A stretch of 62,725 nucleotides of DNA, taken from the NCBI RefSeq assembly GCF_018390635.1, contig NZ_JAHBGE010000041.1, forward strand, positions 1 to 62,725, in the 5' to 3' direction. Source of the DNA: Ancylobacter lacus. GTDB lineage: Bacteria > Pseudomonadota > Alphaproteobacteria > Rhizobiales > Xanthobacteraceae. Both the position numbers and the translations under genes were made by a program. This document shows, in pieces, positions 36,059-44,678 of this stretch (positions are counted from its first letter, which is position 1; each line of letters begins with the position of its first letter). A model generated the notes under the pieces. That model made no database searches, was not told where the DNA came from, and saw nothing but the letters and a program-made list of their open reading frames with translations.

Positions 36059-38445
36059 CGGGCCGCCTCCGCCGCCGCGCCGGCCCGCACCAGCGCCTCG
36101 CGCACCCGGCGCGGGGTCATGGGGCAGGTGGTGAGCTCGGCGCCCAGGCCGGCGAGGGCGTCGTTGATGGCGTTGCCGATGGCCGCGGGCGGGGCGATGG
36201 CGCCGCCCTCGCCGATGCCCTTCTGCCCGAAGCGGGTATTGGGCGAGGGCGTCTCCATGTGGGCGATCCGCACCGGGGGCATCTCGCCGGCGCCGGGCAG
36301 CAGGTAGTCGGCGAGGGTGGAGGCCAGCGGCTGGCCGTTGGCGTCGTACACCATCTCCTCATACAGCGCGGTGCCGATGCCCTGGGCGGTGCCGCCATAG
36401 ATCTGGCCGTCCACCACCATCGGGTTCAGCAGCACGCCGCCATCCTCGACGATGACGTAGTCGAGGATCTCGACCTCGCCGGTGCCGGGCGCCACCGCGA
36501 CCACGGCGGCGTGGCTGGCATAGGAGAAGGTGCCGGTGTCGACCGCCGGGCGATAGCCGGCGACGAGGTCGAGCCCGTCGGGATTGGCGTCGGCCGGCAG
36601 GTTCTGCGGCGCGCGGTAGAAGGTGTGGGCGATCTCGCGCAGGCTCACCGAGCCCTGCGGCCCCACCACCCGCGCCGCCTCCAGCCGCACCGCCTCGCGG
36701 GGCGCCTGCAGCAGATGCGCGCCGATCGCCTTGACCCGCTCGGCCATCTGCTCGCAGGCGCTGGCCACCGCGCCGCCCGCCATCACCGCCGAGCGCGAGC
36801 CCCAGGTGCCGGTGGAATAGGGCGTCAGCGCGGTGTCGCCATGCACCACATTCACCTTCGCCGGGTCGATGCCGAGGATTTCGCAGGCGATCTGCGCCAG
36901 CGTGGTCTCCATGGACTGGCCGTGGCTCTGGTTGCCGACACGGATTTCCAGCGTGCCGTCCGGCGTCAGCCGGGCGCCGCACTGCTCGAAGCCGGGCACC
37001 ATGGGAATGCCCCAGCCGTGATAGACCGAGGTGCCGTGGGCGCCCTGCTCGCAATAGACGGCGTAGCCGATGCCGATGCGGCGGCCATCGGCCTCGCCGC
37101 CGGCCTGCCGGGCCCGCACCGCGGCGTCCCCGATCATCTCCCGCGCCCGCCGCAGGCTCTCGGGATAGTCGCCCATGTCGAAATCCTTGCCGGTGATGGA
37201 GCGGAACGGCATCCGCTCCGGGCCGACGAGGTTGCGCAGCCGCACCTCCACAGGGTCGAGCCCGGCCTCCCGCGCCACCGCCTCCACCATGAACTCGATG
37301 GCGGTGCACACGCCGGTGCGGGCGACACCGCGATAGGGCACGATGGGCGGCTTGTTGGAGCACACCGACAGCGCCCGGCAGCGATAGGCCGGAATGTCGT
37401 AGGGACCCGGCAGGTTGGAGACCACCTGCGCGCCTTCGAGGCAGGCGGAGAAGGGGTAGACCGAATAGGCGCCGGCATCGACATGGGCCAGCGCGTCGAG
37501 GCCGAGGATGCGGCCTTCCGCATCGGCCCAGGCGGTCATCTCGTAATGGTGCTCGCGGCAGTTGGCGGCGGCGATGAGGTGCTCGCGCCGGTCCTCCAGC
37601 CACTTGATCGGGCGGTCGAGCCTCAAGGCCGCCCAGGCGCAGCACACCTCCTCCGGCTGCAGCAGGCCCTTCCAGCCGAAGCCGCCGCCGACATCGGGCG
37701 CCACCACCCGCACCTGCCGCTCCTCCAGCCCCAGGCACTCGGCGAGGCCGGAGCGCACGATGTGCGGCATCTGGGTGGAGGTCCACAGGGTGAGCTGCTC
37801 GACATGGCGCTCGTGCAGGGCAATGCAGCCCTTGCCCTCCAGCGGGGCCATGCACTGGCGCGAGGTGCGCACCGTGCGCGTCACCTTCACCGGGGCGGCG
37901 TCGAGGACGGCGCGGCTGGCCTCGAAGTTCTTCTCCGCCTGCGAGACGAGGAACACGTTCTCCGGCCAGTCCTCATGGATCAGCGCCGCGCCGGGGGCGA
38001 CCGCGCCGAGCATGTCGTGATTGGCCGGCAGCTCCTCGAACTCGACGGTGATGGCCTCCACCAGATCTTCCGCCTCGGCCCGGGTGGCCGCCAGCACCAT
38101 GACGATGGGCTCGCCGGCGAAGCGCACCTTGTCGGCGGCGAGCGAGGGCTGGGCGGAAACCCGGAAGCCGGGCAGCCCCGTCTTCGCCAGAATGTCCTTC
38201 ACCCCCACCATGTCGGCATGGGTGAAGGCCCGCCCCGCCAGATGCGGGGGAATGTGGATGGCGCGGATGCGGCCATGGGCGATGGGCGCGCGGTAGAAGG
38301 CGGCTTCGAGCTGGCCTGGAAATCGCATGTCGCCGATGAAGCGGCCACGGCCTTCCAGCAGCCGGGCATCCTCCTTGCGCGGCACCGAGGCACCGACGCC
38401 GCGGGAGACGGCTTCACCCTTCAACCTGCTGTCTGCGGCAGCCAT
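36055..38445 (-). CDS. Molybdenum hydroxylase large subunit, set 2
   Basis: A 796-residue molybdopterin-binding subunit of the xanthine oxidase/CoxL family. VAPDVGGGFGWKGLLQPEE (about 249-267) and GRIGIGYAVYCEQG-like segments bind the cofactor. The active-site loop reads PYRGVAR (370-376), unlike both form I (AYxCSFR) and form II (AYRGAGR) CO-dehydrogenase-like loops, and the catalytic Glu is in GIGEGGAIAPPAA near the C-terminus. The lack of the form I loop argues against CO oxidation, so an N-heterocycle or aldehyde substrate is more likely. ATG 38445 is chosen for the GAGG 6 nt upstream. It is the first gene of its operon and divergent from the second large subunit. Confidence 0.93.
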   Translation of the reverse strand: MAAADSRLKGEAVSRGVGASVPRKEDARLLEGRGRFIGDMRFPGQLEAAFYRAPIAHGRIRAIHIPPHLAGRAFTHADMVGVKDILAKTGLPGFRVSAQPSLAADKVRFAGEPIVMVLAATRAEAEDLVEAITVEFEELPANHDMLGAVAPGAALIHEDWPENVFLVSQAEKNFEASRAVLDAAPVKVTRTVRTSRQCMAPLEGKGCIALHERHVEQLTLWTSTQMPHIVRSGLAECLGLEERQVRVVAPDVGGGFGWKGLLQPEEVCCAWAALRLDRPIKWLEDRREHLIAAANCREHHYEMTAWADAEGRILGLDALAHVDAGAYSVYPFSACLEGAQVVSNLPGPYDIPAYRCRALSVCSNKPPIVPYRGVARTGVCTAIEFMVEAVAREAGLDPVEVRLRNLVGPERMPFRSITGKDFDMGDYPESLRRAREMIGDAAVRARQAGGEADGRRIGIGYAVYCEQGAHGTSVYHGWGIPMVPGFEQCGARLTPDGTLEIRVGNQSHGQSMETTLAQIACEILGIDPAKVNVVHGDTALTPYSTGTWGSRSAVMAGGAVASACEQMAERVKAIGAHLLQAPREAVRLEAARVVGPQGSVSLREIAHTFYRAPQNLPADANPDGLDLVAGYRPAVDTGTFSYASHAAVVAVAPGTGEVEILDYVIVEDGGVLLNPMVVDGQIYGGTAQGIGTALYEEMVYDANGQPLASTLADYLLPGAGEMPPVRIAHMETPSPNTRFGQKGIGEGGAIAPPAAIGNAINDALAGLGAELTTCPMTPRRVREALVRAGAAAEAAR

Positions 38446-38586
38446 GGACGCCTCGAACAACCCCTTGTGCGACGCACTATCTTATTAGACTATCATCGAT
38501 ATCAAGCCCTGCGTGCTGATCTTCTCACAAATAGTACCAAGTGCAACCGGCCGGCCGCTTCAGCCGGCGAGAGTGGAGAAAGCCTG
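38446..38586. promoter_or_regulatory. Divergent promoter region between two Mo-hydroxylase large subunits
   Basis: This 141-bp AT-rich gap must serve both genes. ACTATC occurs twice 13 bp apart (38470s-38490s), and a half-site TAGTACC like that of operator A lies near 38535. No full dyad of the 23392/31257 type is present, so control by the same regulator is uncertain. Confidence 0.4.
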
Positions 38587-40881
38587 ATGAAGTTCGGTGT
38601 CGGCCAGCCCTTCCGTCGCGTCGAGGACCTGCGCTTCATCACCGGAAGCGGGCGCTTCACCGACGACCACCATTTCGACGGCGAGGCCCATGGCGTGGTG
38701 GTGCGCGCGCCGGTGGCCCATGGCGTGATCCGCCGGCTGGACCTCGGCACCGCGCGGGAAATGCCCGGCGTGCTCGGCGCCTGGGGGCCGGCCGATCTCG
38801 ACGCCGACGGCATCGGCCCGCTTCCGGTGGTGGTGGTGCTGGACCATGCCGGCGGCGGGCGCATGCCCACCCCGCCGCGCCCGCTGCTGGCCAAGGACAA
38901 GGTGCGCCATCTCGGCGAGCCCCTCGCCTTCATCGTCGCCGGGACGCTGGCGCAGGCGATCGACGCCGCCGAGGCGGTGGAGCTGGAGATCGAGGAGCTG
39001 CCGGTGGCGGTGGACGCCGCCGCCGCCCTCGCCGAGGGGGCACCGCAGCTCTTCGAGGAGGCGCCGGGAAATCTCGCGCTGCATTTCACCCTCGGCGACC
39101 TCGACGCGGCGGAGGCCGCGCTCGCCGCCTCCCACCGCGTGGTCGAACTGGAGCTGGTCAACAACCGCATCGTGGTCTCCTCGATGGAGCCGCGCAACGC
39201 CATCGGCCTGTATGACGGGGAGGCCGACCGCTTCACCCTCGTCACCGGCTCGCAGGGCAGCCACATGATCCGGGGCTGGCTGTTCCAGCCGCTGTTCGGC
39301 CTGCCGGAGGAGAAGCTGCGGGTCATCACGCCGGATGTCGGCGGCGGCTTCGGCATGAAGGCGGTGCCCTATCCCGAGCAGGGGCTGGTGCTCTACGCCG
39401 CCCGCAAGCTCGGCCGGCCGGTGCGCTGGCAGTCCTCCCGCTCCGAGGCGTTCCTCTCCGACACGCAGGGCCGCGACAACCTCTCCAGGGCCCGGCTGGG
39501 GCTCGACGCCGAGGGCCGCTTCACCGCGCTGAAGGTGGAGACGCTGGCCAGTGCCGGCGGCGCGCTCTCGGCCTTCGGCGTCTACTGCCCCACCCTCTCC
39601 GGCCCGCCCATGGCGCCGGGCGTCTACCGCATCCCGAAGGTCGCCACCGACGTGCGGGTGGCCTACACCAACAACGCCCCGATCGACGCCTATCGCGGCG
39701 CCGGCCGGCCGGAGGCGGCCTATCTGATCGAGCGGCTGGTGGACAAGGCGGCGCGCGAGGCCGGCCTCGCGCCGGACGCGCTGCGCGCCCTCAACATGAT
39801 CGCCCCGGAGGACATGCCCCACACCACCGACACCGGCGTCACCTACGATTCCGGCGACTTCGCCGCGGTGATGCGGGCCGGGCTCGACGCCGCCGACTGG
39901 GCCGGCTTCCCCGCCCGGCGGGAGCGCGGCGACGGCAAGCTGCGCGGCATCGGCCTCGCCTACTACATCGAGCGCACCGGCGTGCCGGGCAAGGAGGGCG
40001 CGGTGGTGGAGATCGGCGCGGACGGGCGCATCCTGCTGCACATCGGCACCCAGTCCACCGGGCAGGGCCATGAGACCACCTATGTGCAGATGCTGGCCGA
40101 GCAGCTCGGCGTCGAGCCCGAGCTGATCACCGTCAAGAGCGGCGACACCGACCAGCCGCTGCCCTCCGCCGGCGGCACGGTGGCCTCGCGCACCATGGTG
40201 CATGGCGGCGGGGCGCTGAAGCTCGCCGGCGAGGCGGTGATCGGCAAGGGCCGGGCGGCGGCCGCCGAGGCGCTCGAGGCGCCGGAGGACGCCATCCGCT
40301 TCGACGACGGCGCCTTCCGCGCCGAAGGCACCAACCGCGCGATCGGCCTGCTGGAACTGGCGGCGAAGACCGGGGGCCTCACCGGGGTCGGCGATTTCGA
40401 GCAGATGATCGGCACCTTCCCCAATGGCGCGCATGTCTGCGAGGTCGCGGTGGACCCGGAGACCGGGCGCATCGCGGTGGAGCGCTACACCGTGGTCGAC
40501 GATTTCGGCCGGGTGCTGAACCCGCTGGTGCTGGCCGGGCAGATTCATGGCGGCATCGCCCAGGGGATCGGCCAGGCCATGACCGAGAACACCGTCTACG
40601 ACGCCGACACCGGGCAGATGCTCTCCGGCTCGTTCATGGATTATGGCCTGCCCCGCGCCGACGACCTGCCCTTCTTCAGCGTCGGCACCCGGAACGTGCC
40701 CTGCACCACCAACCCGCTCGGCATCAAGGGCGCGGGCGAGGCCGGCGCCATCGGCGCGCCGCCCGCCTTCGTCAACGCGGTGGTGGACGCGCTGGCGCCG
40801 CTGGGCATCGCCCATCTCGACATGCCGCTGACCCCGGCCCGGGTGTGGGAGGCGATGGAGGCCGCGCGGGGCGCCGCCTGA
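38587..40881 (+). CDS. Molybdenum hydroxylase large subunit, set 1 (solitary)
   Basis: A 764-residue CoxL/xanthine-oxidase-type subunit. Visible are ITPDVGGGFGMKAVPYPEQG (248-267), the form II active-site loop AYRGAGR (368-374), a molybdopterin-contact QSTGQGHETTYVQMLAEQLG and the catalytic Glu in KGAGEAGAIGAPPAF. Start ATG 38587 has GGAG 8 nt upstream. No small or medium subunit is next to it, whereas an orphan small-medium pair lies at 21624-22930, so the two probably form one enzyme. Substrates of form II enzymes are mostly aromatic N-heterocycles and aldehydes. Confidence 0.94.
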   Translation: MKFGVGQPFRRVEDLRFITGSGRFTDDHHFDGEAHGVVVRAPVAHGVIRRLDLGTAREMPGVLGAWGPADLDADGIGPLPVVVVLDHAGGGRMPTPPRPLLAKDKVRHLGEPLAFIVAGTLAQAIDAAEAVELEIEELPVAVDAAAALAEGAPQLFEEAPGNLALHFTLGDLDAAEAALAASHRVVELELVNNRIVVSSMEPRNAIGLYDGEADRFTLVTGSQGSHMIRGWLFQPLFGLPEEKLRVITPDVGGGFGMKAVPYPEQGLVLYAARKLGRPVRWQSSRSEAFLSDTQGRDNLSRARLGLDAEGRFTALKVETLASAGGALSAFGVYCPTLSGPPMAPGVYRIPKVATDVRVAYTNNAPIDAYRGAGRPEAAYLIERLVDKAAREAGLAPDALRALNMIAPEDMPHTTDTGVTYDSGDFAAVMRAGLDAADWAGFPARRERGDGKLRGIGLAYYIERTGVPGKEGAVVEIGADGRILLHIGTQSTGQGHETTYVQMLAEQLGVEPELITVKSGDTDQPLPSAGGTVASRTMVHGGGALKLAGEAVIGKGRAAAAEALEAPEDAIRFDDGAFRAEGTNRAIGLLELAAKTGGLTGVGDFEQMIGTFPNGAHVCEVAVDPETGRIAVERYTVVDDFGRVLNPLVLAGQIHGGIAQGIGQAMTENTVYDADTGQMLSGSFMDYGLPRADDLPFFSVGTRNVPCTTNPLGIKGAGEAGAIGAPPAFVNAVVDALAPLGIAHLDMPLTPARVWEAMEAARGAA

Positions 40882-40974
40882 CGAACGCCCGCGCGGCTTT
40901 GAGGCTTCCGCGCCGGTCATGCCGGCCGGCGCGGCGGAAGCGGGTGGCGGATATGGCGCGGGCCGCGCCGCCGC

Positions 40975-41787
40975 TCAGGGCAGCGGCGCCAGCGTGCCCT
41001 CCACCGGCCACCAGCCCTCGGCCCGGCGCTCGAACTGCGGGCCGGCGAAGACGGCGCGCACCGGCGGCACCACGCGTCCTTCCGCGGCGAGGGCGGCGAG
41101 GGCCGCCTCCCAGCGGCGGGTCTGCTTCATCGCCACCACCACCCCGGCCAGCTCGATGCCGAGCCGGCCCAGCAGCCGGATCGCGGCCAGCGCGGTCGCG
41201 CCGGTGGAGATGGCGTCGTCCACCACCACCACCCGCCGCCCCTGCAGCAGCGGCAGCAGGTTGGGGTCGATCCGCAGCCGCTTGCCGGGCTCGGGCGAGG
41301 TGAGCGAGACCACCGGCTCGGAAAGGTCGTCGCGGTACCAGAACTTGCGGGAATAGCCGAGCGGGACATAGCGCGGCTGGCCGAGCCGCTCCGCCACCCC
41401 GGCGGCGAAGGCGAGGCCCAGCGTCGGCAGCCCCACCACCAGCCCGGCGCCGAGGCCGCGGGCGAGATCGGCCATGTGCCCCGCCAGCGCCGAGACCACC
41501 GCGTACGAGGCCTGGTTGGCGATGAGCGAGGCCACCGCCCGCTCGCCCGGGGGCACCGCGCGCAGCGGCAGCACCAGCACCCGCCCGTCCGGCAGCCGCA
41601 CGGGGTAGCCGAAGCGGTGCGGCGGCGCGGGGGAAAACCGCGCCGGCACCTCCCTGTGCAGCTCCTGCCAGTAGTCCAGCGTCGGCTCGGTGAAATCCCC
41701 GCCCGCCGAGGCAGCCGGCACGGCGTCCGGCGTCATCGGAGGCGGCCCGCCGGAGGCGCGGCTTTCCGATCCGGCGTCATCGGCCAT
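40975..41787 (-). CDS. Phosphoribosyltransferase-like protein
   Basis: A 270-residue type I phosphoribosyltransferase fold. The PRPP motif VVVVDDAISTGATAL (about residues 185-199) is intact. ANQASYAVVSALAGHMADLA and VGLPTLGLAFAAGVAE are the preceding hood and core. It resembles adenine/xanthine phosphoribosyltransferases, so salvage of a purine base is likely, but the base cannot be fixed. The start at 41787 overlaps the upstream membrane-protein stop by 11 nt; a Met at residue 18 is an alternative. The N-terminal extension of about 40 residues is probably disordered. Confidence 0.85.
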   Translation of the reverse strand: MADDAGSESRASGGPPPMTPDAVPAASAGGDFTEPTLDYWQELHREVPARFSPAPPHRFGYPVRLPDGRVLVLPLRAVPPGERAVASLIANQASYAVVSALAGHMADLARGLGAGLVVGLPTLGLAFAAGVAERLGQPRYVPLGYSRKFWYRDDLSEPVVSLTSPEPGKRLRIDPNLLPLLQGRRVVVVDDAISTGATALAAIRLLGRLGIELAGVVVAMKQTRRWEAALAALAAEGRVVPPVRAVFAGPQFERRAEGWWPVEGTLAPLP

Positions 41788-42457
41788 ACAGCACGACCCC
41801 GATGAGGAAGGGAAGGAAGTGGGTGTGATCCACGCCCGCGCCGATCTGGTGGAGGATGGAATGGGACAGCAGCAGCCAGAGCAGCAGGCCGCCGATACCG
41901 ACCACGGAGGTCAACGCCACGCTGCCCCGCACGAGGACTCCAGCCTGAACCAGCCGCAGGGCCGGGTTCAGCTCGCCGTGGAAACGGCGCCGGATGAAGA
42001 ACGTCTTCTCCACCAGCAGCAGAATGCCCAGCCCGATCGCCGTCCAGTAGACCCCATCGAGCGTGTAGAAGGGCGAGAGCAGGAAACCGTAGATGAAGAC
42101 GAAGACCAGGGGATAACAGGCGCTCATCAACGTATCGAGCTTCCGCGACGCGAACCGGGAAAGACGCCCGCGCCCCCGACCATGGGGGAACGGTCCGATC
42201 GCGTTCATGACGTAAGCGGACGACAGCGCCGCGCCCAGCGCGATATAGGCCGCGACATGGGCGGCTTCGACGAAGCCCCACCCATGCAGCAGAAGCGCGA
42301 GCAGCAGCAGCGCGTTGCAGGAGAGCGAATCGGTCGCCGCCTCGATCCAGTCGGGGCCCCGTTCCATCTGGTACGGATCGATCAATGTCCATTTCGAGGC
42401 GGCGGCCTTGCACATGACCAGCGGAACCAGCGTCAGGTAGGCGTGCAGGGCGGACAC
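41777..42457 (-). CDS. Uncharacterised multi-pass membrane protein
   Basis: A 226-residue protein not assigned to a family. Hydrophobic segments suggest five or six membrane helices, roughly at residues 46-62 (ALLLLALLLHGWGF), 66-84 (VAAYIALGAALSSAY), 113-130 (CYPLVFVFIYGFLLSPF), 136-152 (YWTAIGLGILLLVEK), 178-197 (VALTSVVGIGGLLLWLLLS) and the C-terminus (FLPFLIGVVLYG). A basic loop with HGRGRGRLSRFASRK separates helices two and three. It precedes the phosphoribosyltransferase gene with an 11-nt overlap, so the two may act together, perhaps uptake and salvage of a base, but this is conjecture. Confidence 0.7.
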   Translation of the reverse strand: MSALHAYLTLVPLVMCKAAASKWTLIDPYQMERGPDWIEAATDSLSCNALLLLALLLHGWGFVEAAHVAAYIALGAALSSAYVMNAIGPFPHGRGRGRLSRFASRKLDTLMSACYPLVFVFIYGFLLSPFYTLDGVYWTAIGLGILLLVEKTFFIRRRFHGELNPALRLVQAGVLVRGSVALTSVVGIGGLLLWLLLSHSILHQIGAGVDHTHFLPFLIGVVLYGR

Positions 42458-42547
42458 GGATCGTCACCTTGGAGGAAGGACCCGCACACCTTATACCCGC
42501 TCACCCGCGACGGGATACCCTTACCGGCGAGCGGGCAGCCTCCCCGC

Positions 42548-44110
42548 TCACAGCGCCCCGGCCGCCATCTGCTCGGCCATGAACTCGGCCTGCCGCATGG
42601 CGAGGGCGACGATGGTGAGGGTCGGGTTGGCGGCGCCGCCGGAGGCGAAGTTGGAGCCATCGGCGATGAACAGGTTCGGCACCTCGAAGGCGCGGCCATA
42701 GCCGTCGACCACGCCGTCCTCCGCCCGCTGCGCCATGCGGCAGGAGCCGAGATTGTGGCTGGCGGGGTAGGACGGCGCCTCGATGGACCGCTTCGCCCCC
42801 GCCGCCTTGTGGATGGCGGTCAGGCTCTTGTAGCCGTGGCTGCGCATCTTCAGGTCGTTGGGGTGGTCGTCATAGTGGATGTTGGCGACCGGCACGCCAT
42901 AGGCGTCCAGCTCGTCGGTCAGCGTCACCCGGTTGTCGGCCTGGGGCATGTCCTCGCCGGTCATGAAGATGCCGGCCATGTTGCGGTACTGCTCGATGAC
43001 CGAGACGAAGTCGCGGCCCCACCAGCCGGGATCGAGGAAGGCCGCGGTGGTGGGCAGGCCCATCGAGTTCAGCTCGATGAGATAGCCGCCGGCGAAGCCG
43101 CGGGAGGGGTCGTGGCGGACATAGTCGGTCACCAGCCCGGCCATCAGCTCGCCGCGGTGCATGTTCACCGGCTTGTCGAAGAGCGACCACACGGTCTGCA
43201 CGATGTGGCGGAGATAGTGCCGCCCGACATGGCCCCAGCCATTGGCGAGACCGTTCGGGAAACGGGCGCTGGCGGAGTGCAGCAGCAGGCGCGGCGTCTC
43301 CACGCAGTTGCCGGCCAGCACCACGGCGCGGGCCTTCTGCCGGTGGGTGACGCCGGCGGCGTCGACATAGACCACCGCGCTCGCCTTGCCCGCCGCGTCG
43401 TGCTCGATCCGCACCGCCCGGCTTTCCGGGCGCAGCTCCAGCTTGCCGGTGGCGAGGCCGCGCGGGATCTCGACGTTCAGCGTCGACCAGCGCGAGCCCA
43501 CCTTGTCGCCGGTGATGGTGAAGCCGTCCTGGATGGTGGCGGGGCGGCCGTCATAGGGAATCGAGTTGATGGCGTGGCGGCCGGTGGAGACGGTGAGCCC
43601 CAGCGCCGCCGCGCCGGCCCGCATCACCTTGTAATTGTTGTTCGGCGGCAGCGGCGGCAGGCCGTTGGTGCCGGTGACGCCCATCTTGGCCTCGGCGCGG
43701 TCGTACCACGGCTCGATCTCGGCCAGCGTCAGCGGCCAGTCGATCAGGGTGGTGCCGGGGATGTCGCCATAGACGGTGCGGGCGCGGAAATCGTCCTCGA
43801 TGAAGCGGTAGCAGCAGGCCGACCAGTGGACCGAGGTGCCGCCCACCACCTTGCAGTGCCAGCTCGGCGCGGTGGGGTGGTCCTTCGCCACCCGCCAGCT
43901 TCCCGAGGCGGTGCGCTTGTCCAGCCAGGACAGCATCTCGTAGCCGCCCCACTCGTCATTGACGAAATCCTCGGCGGTGAGGTGCTTGCCGGCTTCGAGC
44001 AGCACCACCTCCACGCCGCGCTGGGCGAGTTCGTTGGCGAGCGTCCCGCCGCCCGCGCCGGAGCCGATGATGACGACGACGCCGTCGTCGTCGAGTTCGT
44101 AGCGTGCCAT
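42548..44110 (-). CDS. GMC-family FAD dehydrogenase large subunit
   Basis: A 520-residue GMC oxidoreductase of the gluconate/fructose dehydrogenase large-subunit type. The FAD dinucleotide motif is VVIIGSGAGGGTLANELAQR (about 12-31), the HCKVVGGTSVHWSACCYRF loop binds flavin, and the C-terminal part has SHNLGSCRMA (catalytic His) and NLFIADGSNFASGGAANPTL. It oxidises a sugar, sugar acid or alcohol. The small subunit is encoded 54 bp upstream. No cytochrome c subunit is present, so the electron acceptor is unknown. It is the last gene of the long minus-strand array. Confidence 0.92.
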   Translation of the reverse strand: MARYELDDDGVVVIIGSGAGGGTLANELAQRGVEVVLLEAGKHLTAEDFVNDEWGGYEMLSWLDKRTASGSWRVAKDHPTAPSWHCKVVGGTSVHWSACCYRFIEDDFRARTVYGDIPGTTLIDWPLTLAEIEPWYDRAEAKMGVTGTNGLPPLPPNNNYKVMRAGAAALGLTVSTGRHAINSIPYDGRPATIQDGFTITGDKVGSRWSTLNVEIPRGLATGKLELRPESRAVRIEHDAAGKASAVVYVDAAGVTHRQKARAVVLAGNCVETPRLLLHSASARFPNGLANGWGHVGRHYLRHIVQTVWSLFDKPVNMHRGELMAGLVTDYVRHDPSRGFAGGYLIELNSMGLPTTAAFLDPGWWGRDFVSVIEQYRNMAGIFMTGEDMPQADNRVTLTDELDAYGVPVANIHYDDHPNDLKMRSHGYKSLTAIHKAAGAKRSIEAPSYPASHNLGSCRMAQRAEDGVVDGYGRAFEVPNLFIADGSNFASGGAANPTLTIVALAMRQAEFMAEQMAAGAL

Positions 44111-44164
44111 GTCGGTCGTCCTGAAGGGGCCGGGGGCCCGAAGTGTCGCGGGAAGGGAGAGGGG

Positions 44165-44668
44165 TCAGACGGCCGGCGCCGGTGGCTCGGGCAGCCAGTC
44201 CAGATCGTCGAAGCCGCGGTTCACATAGCCGCCGAGATGCACCGCGGCGCCCTCATAGCCGAACGCCTCCCACACCTCGATGTCGTCATAGAGGAAGCGG
44301 ACGGTGGAGCGCTGCACCAGCCGGAACGGCGCGCTGGCCTCCACCCGCTTCAGCACCTGCACCCGGAAGCCTTCCGACAGCTCGATGAAGGGCAGCGGAA
44401 AGGCGCCGTCGAGCAGATCGACGAATTCGGCGAAGCCCTGCGCCGCCAGCGGCGAGGCCGCTGCCATCCGGTCGAGATGGGCCACCACGCGGCGATAGAC
44501 CCGCTCGGGCAGCCCGTCATGGGGATAGAGCGTGCGCGCCGCCACCAGCAGGGTTTCGGCGACGCCGGGCGAGAACACCCCGAGCGCGCCCGCCCAGTCC
44601 GCCCCCTCCGGCAGGGCGATCGGCGGCGGCATCTTGGGGTCCTTGTGGGCGATGGGGGGTGCGGACAT
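44165..44668 (-). CDS. Gluconate 2-dehydrogenase subunit 3-like protein
   Basis: A 167-residue small subunit of GMC dehydrogenases (gluconate_2-dh3 family). VFSPGVAETLLVAARTLYPH and the ending VRFLYDDIEVWEAFGYEG plus GYVNRGFDDLDWLPEP are characteristic. Most relatives carry an N-terminal Tat signal that carries the complex to the periplasm; here the N-terminus (MSAPPIAHKDPKMPPP) has neither twin arginine nor a hydrophobic core. The complex may therefore be cytoplasmic. ATG 44668 is set by GGAG 7 nt upstream. Confidence 0.82.
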   Translation of the reverse strand: MSAPPIAHKDPKMPPPIALPEGADWAGALGVFSPGVAETLLVAARTLYPHDGLPERVYRRVVAHLDRMAAASPLAAQGFAEFVDLLDGAFPLPFIELSEGFRVQVLKRVEASAPFRLVQRSTVRFLYDDIEVWEAFGYEGAAVHLGGYVNRGFDDLDWLPEPPAPAV

Positions 44669-44678
44669 GGGGGTCTCC

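Noticed and set aside
36022-38586. Open frame upstream of and continuous with the large subunit gene at 38587
   Set aside because: The upstream 855 codons are the complement of the divergent large subunit at 36055-38445; the real start is ATG 38587 with its own ribosome site.
36055-40881. Aerobic CO dehydrogenase (CoxL form I)
   Set aside because: Neither large subunit has the AYxCSFR loop that binds the Cu-Mo centre; the loops are PYRGVAR and AYRGAGR.
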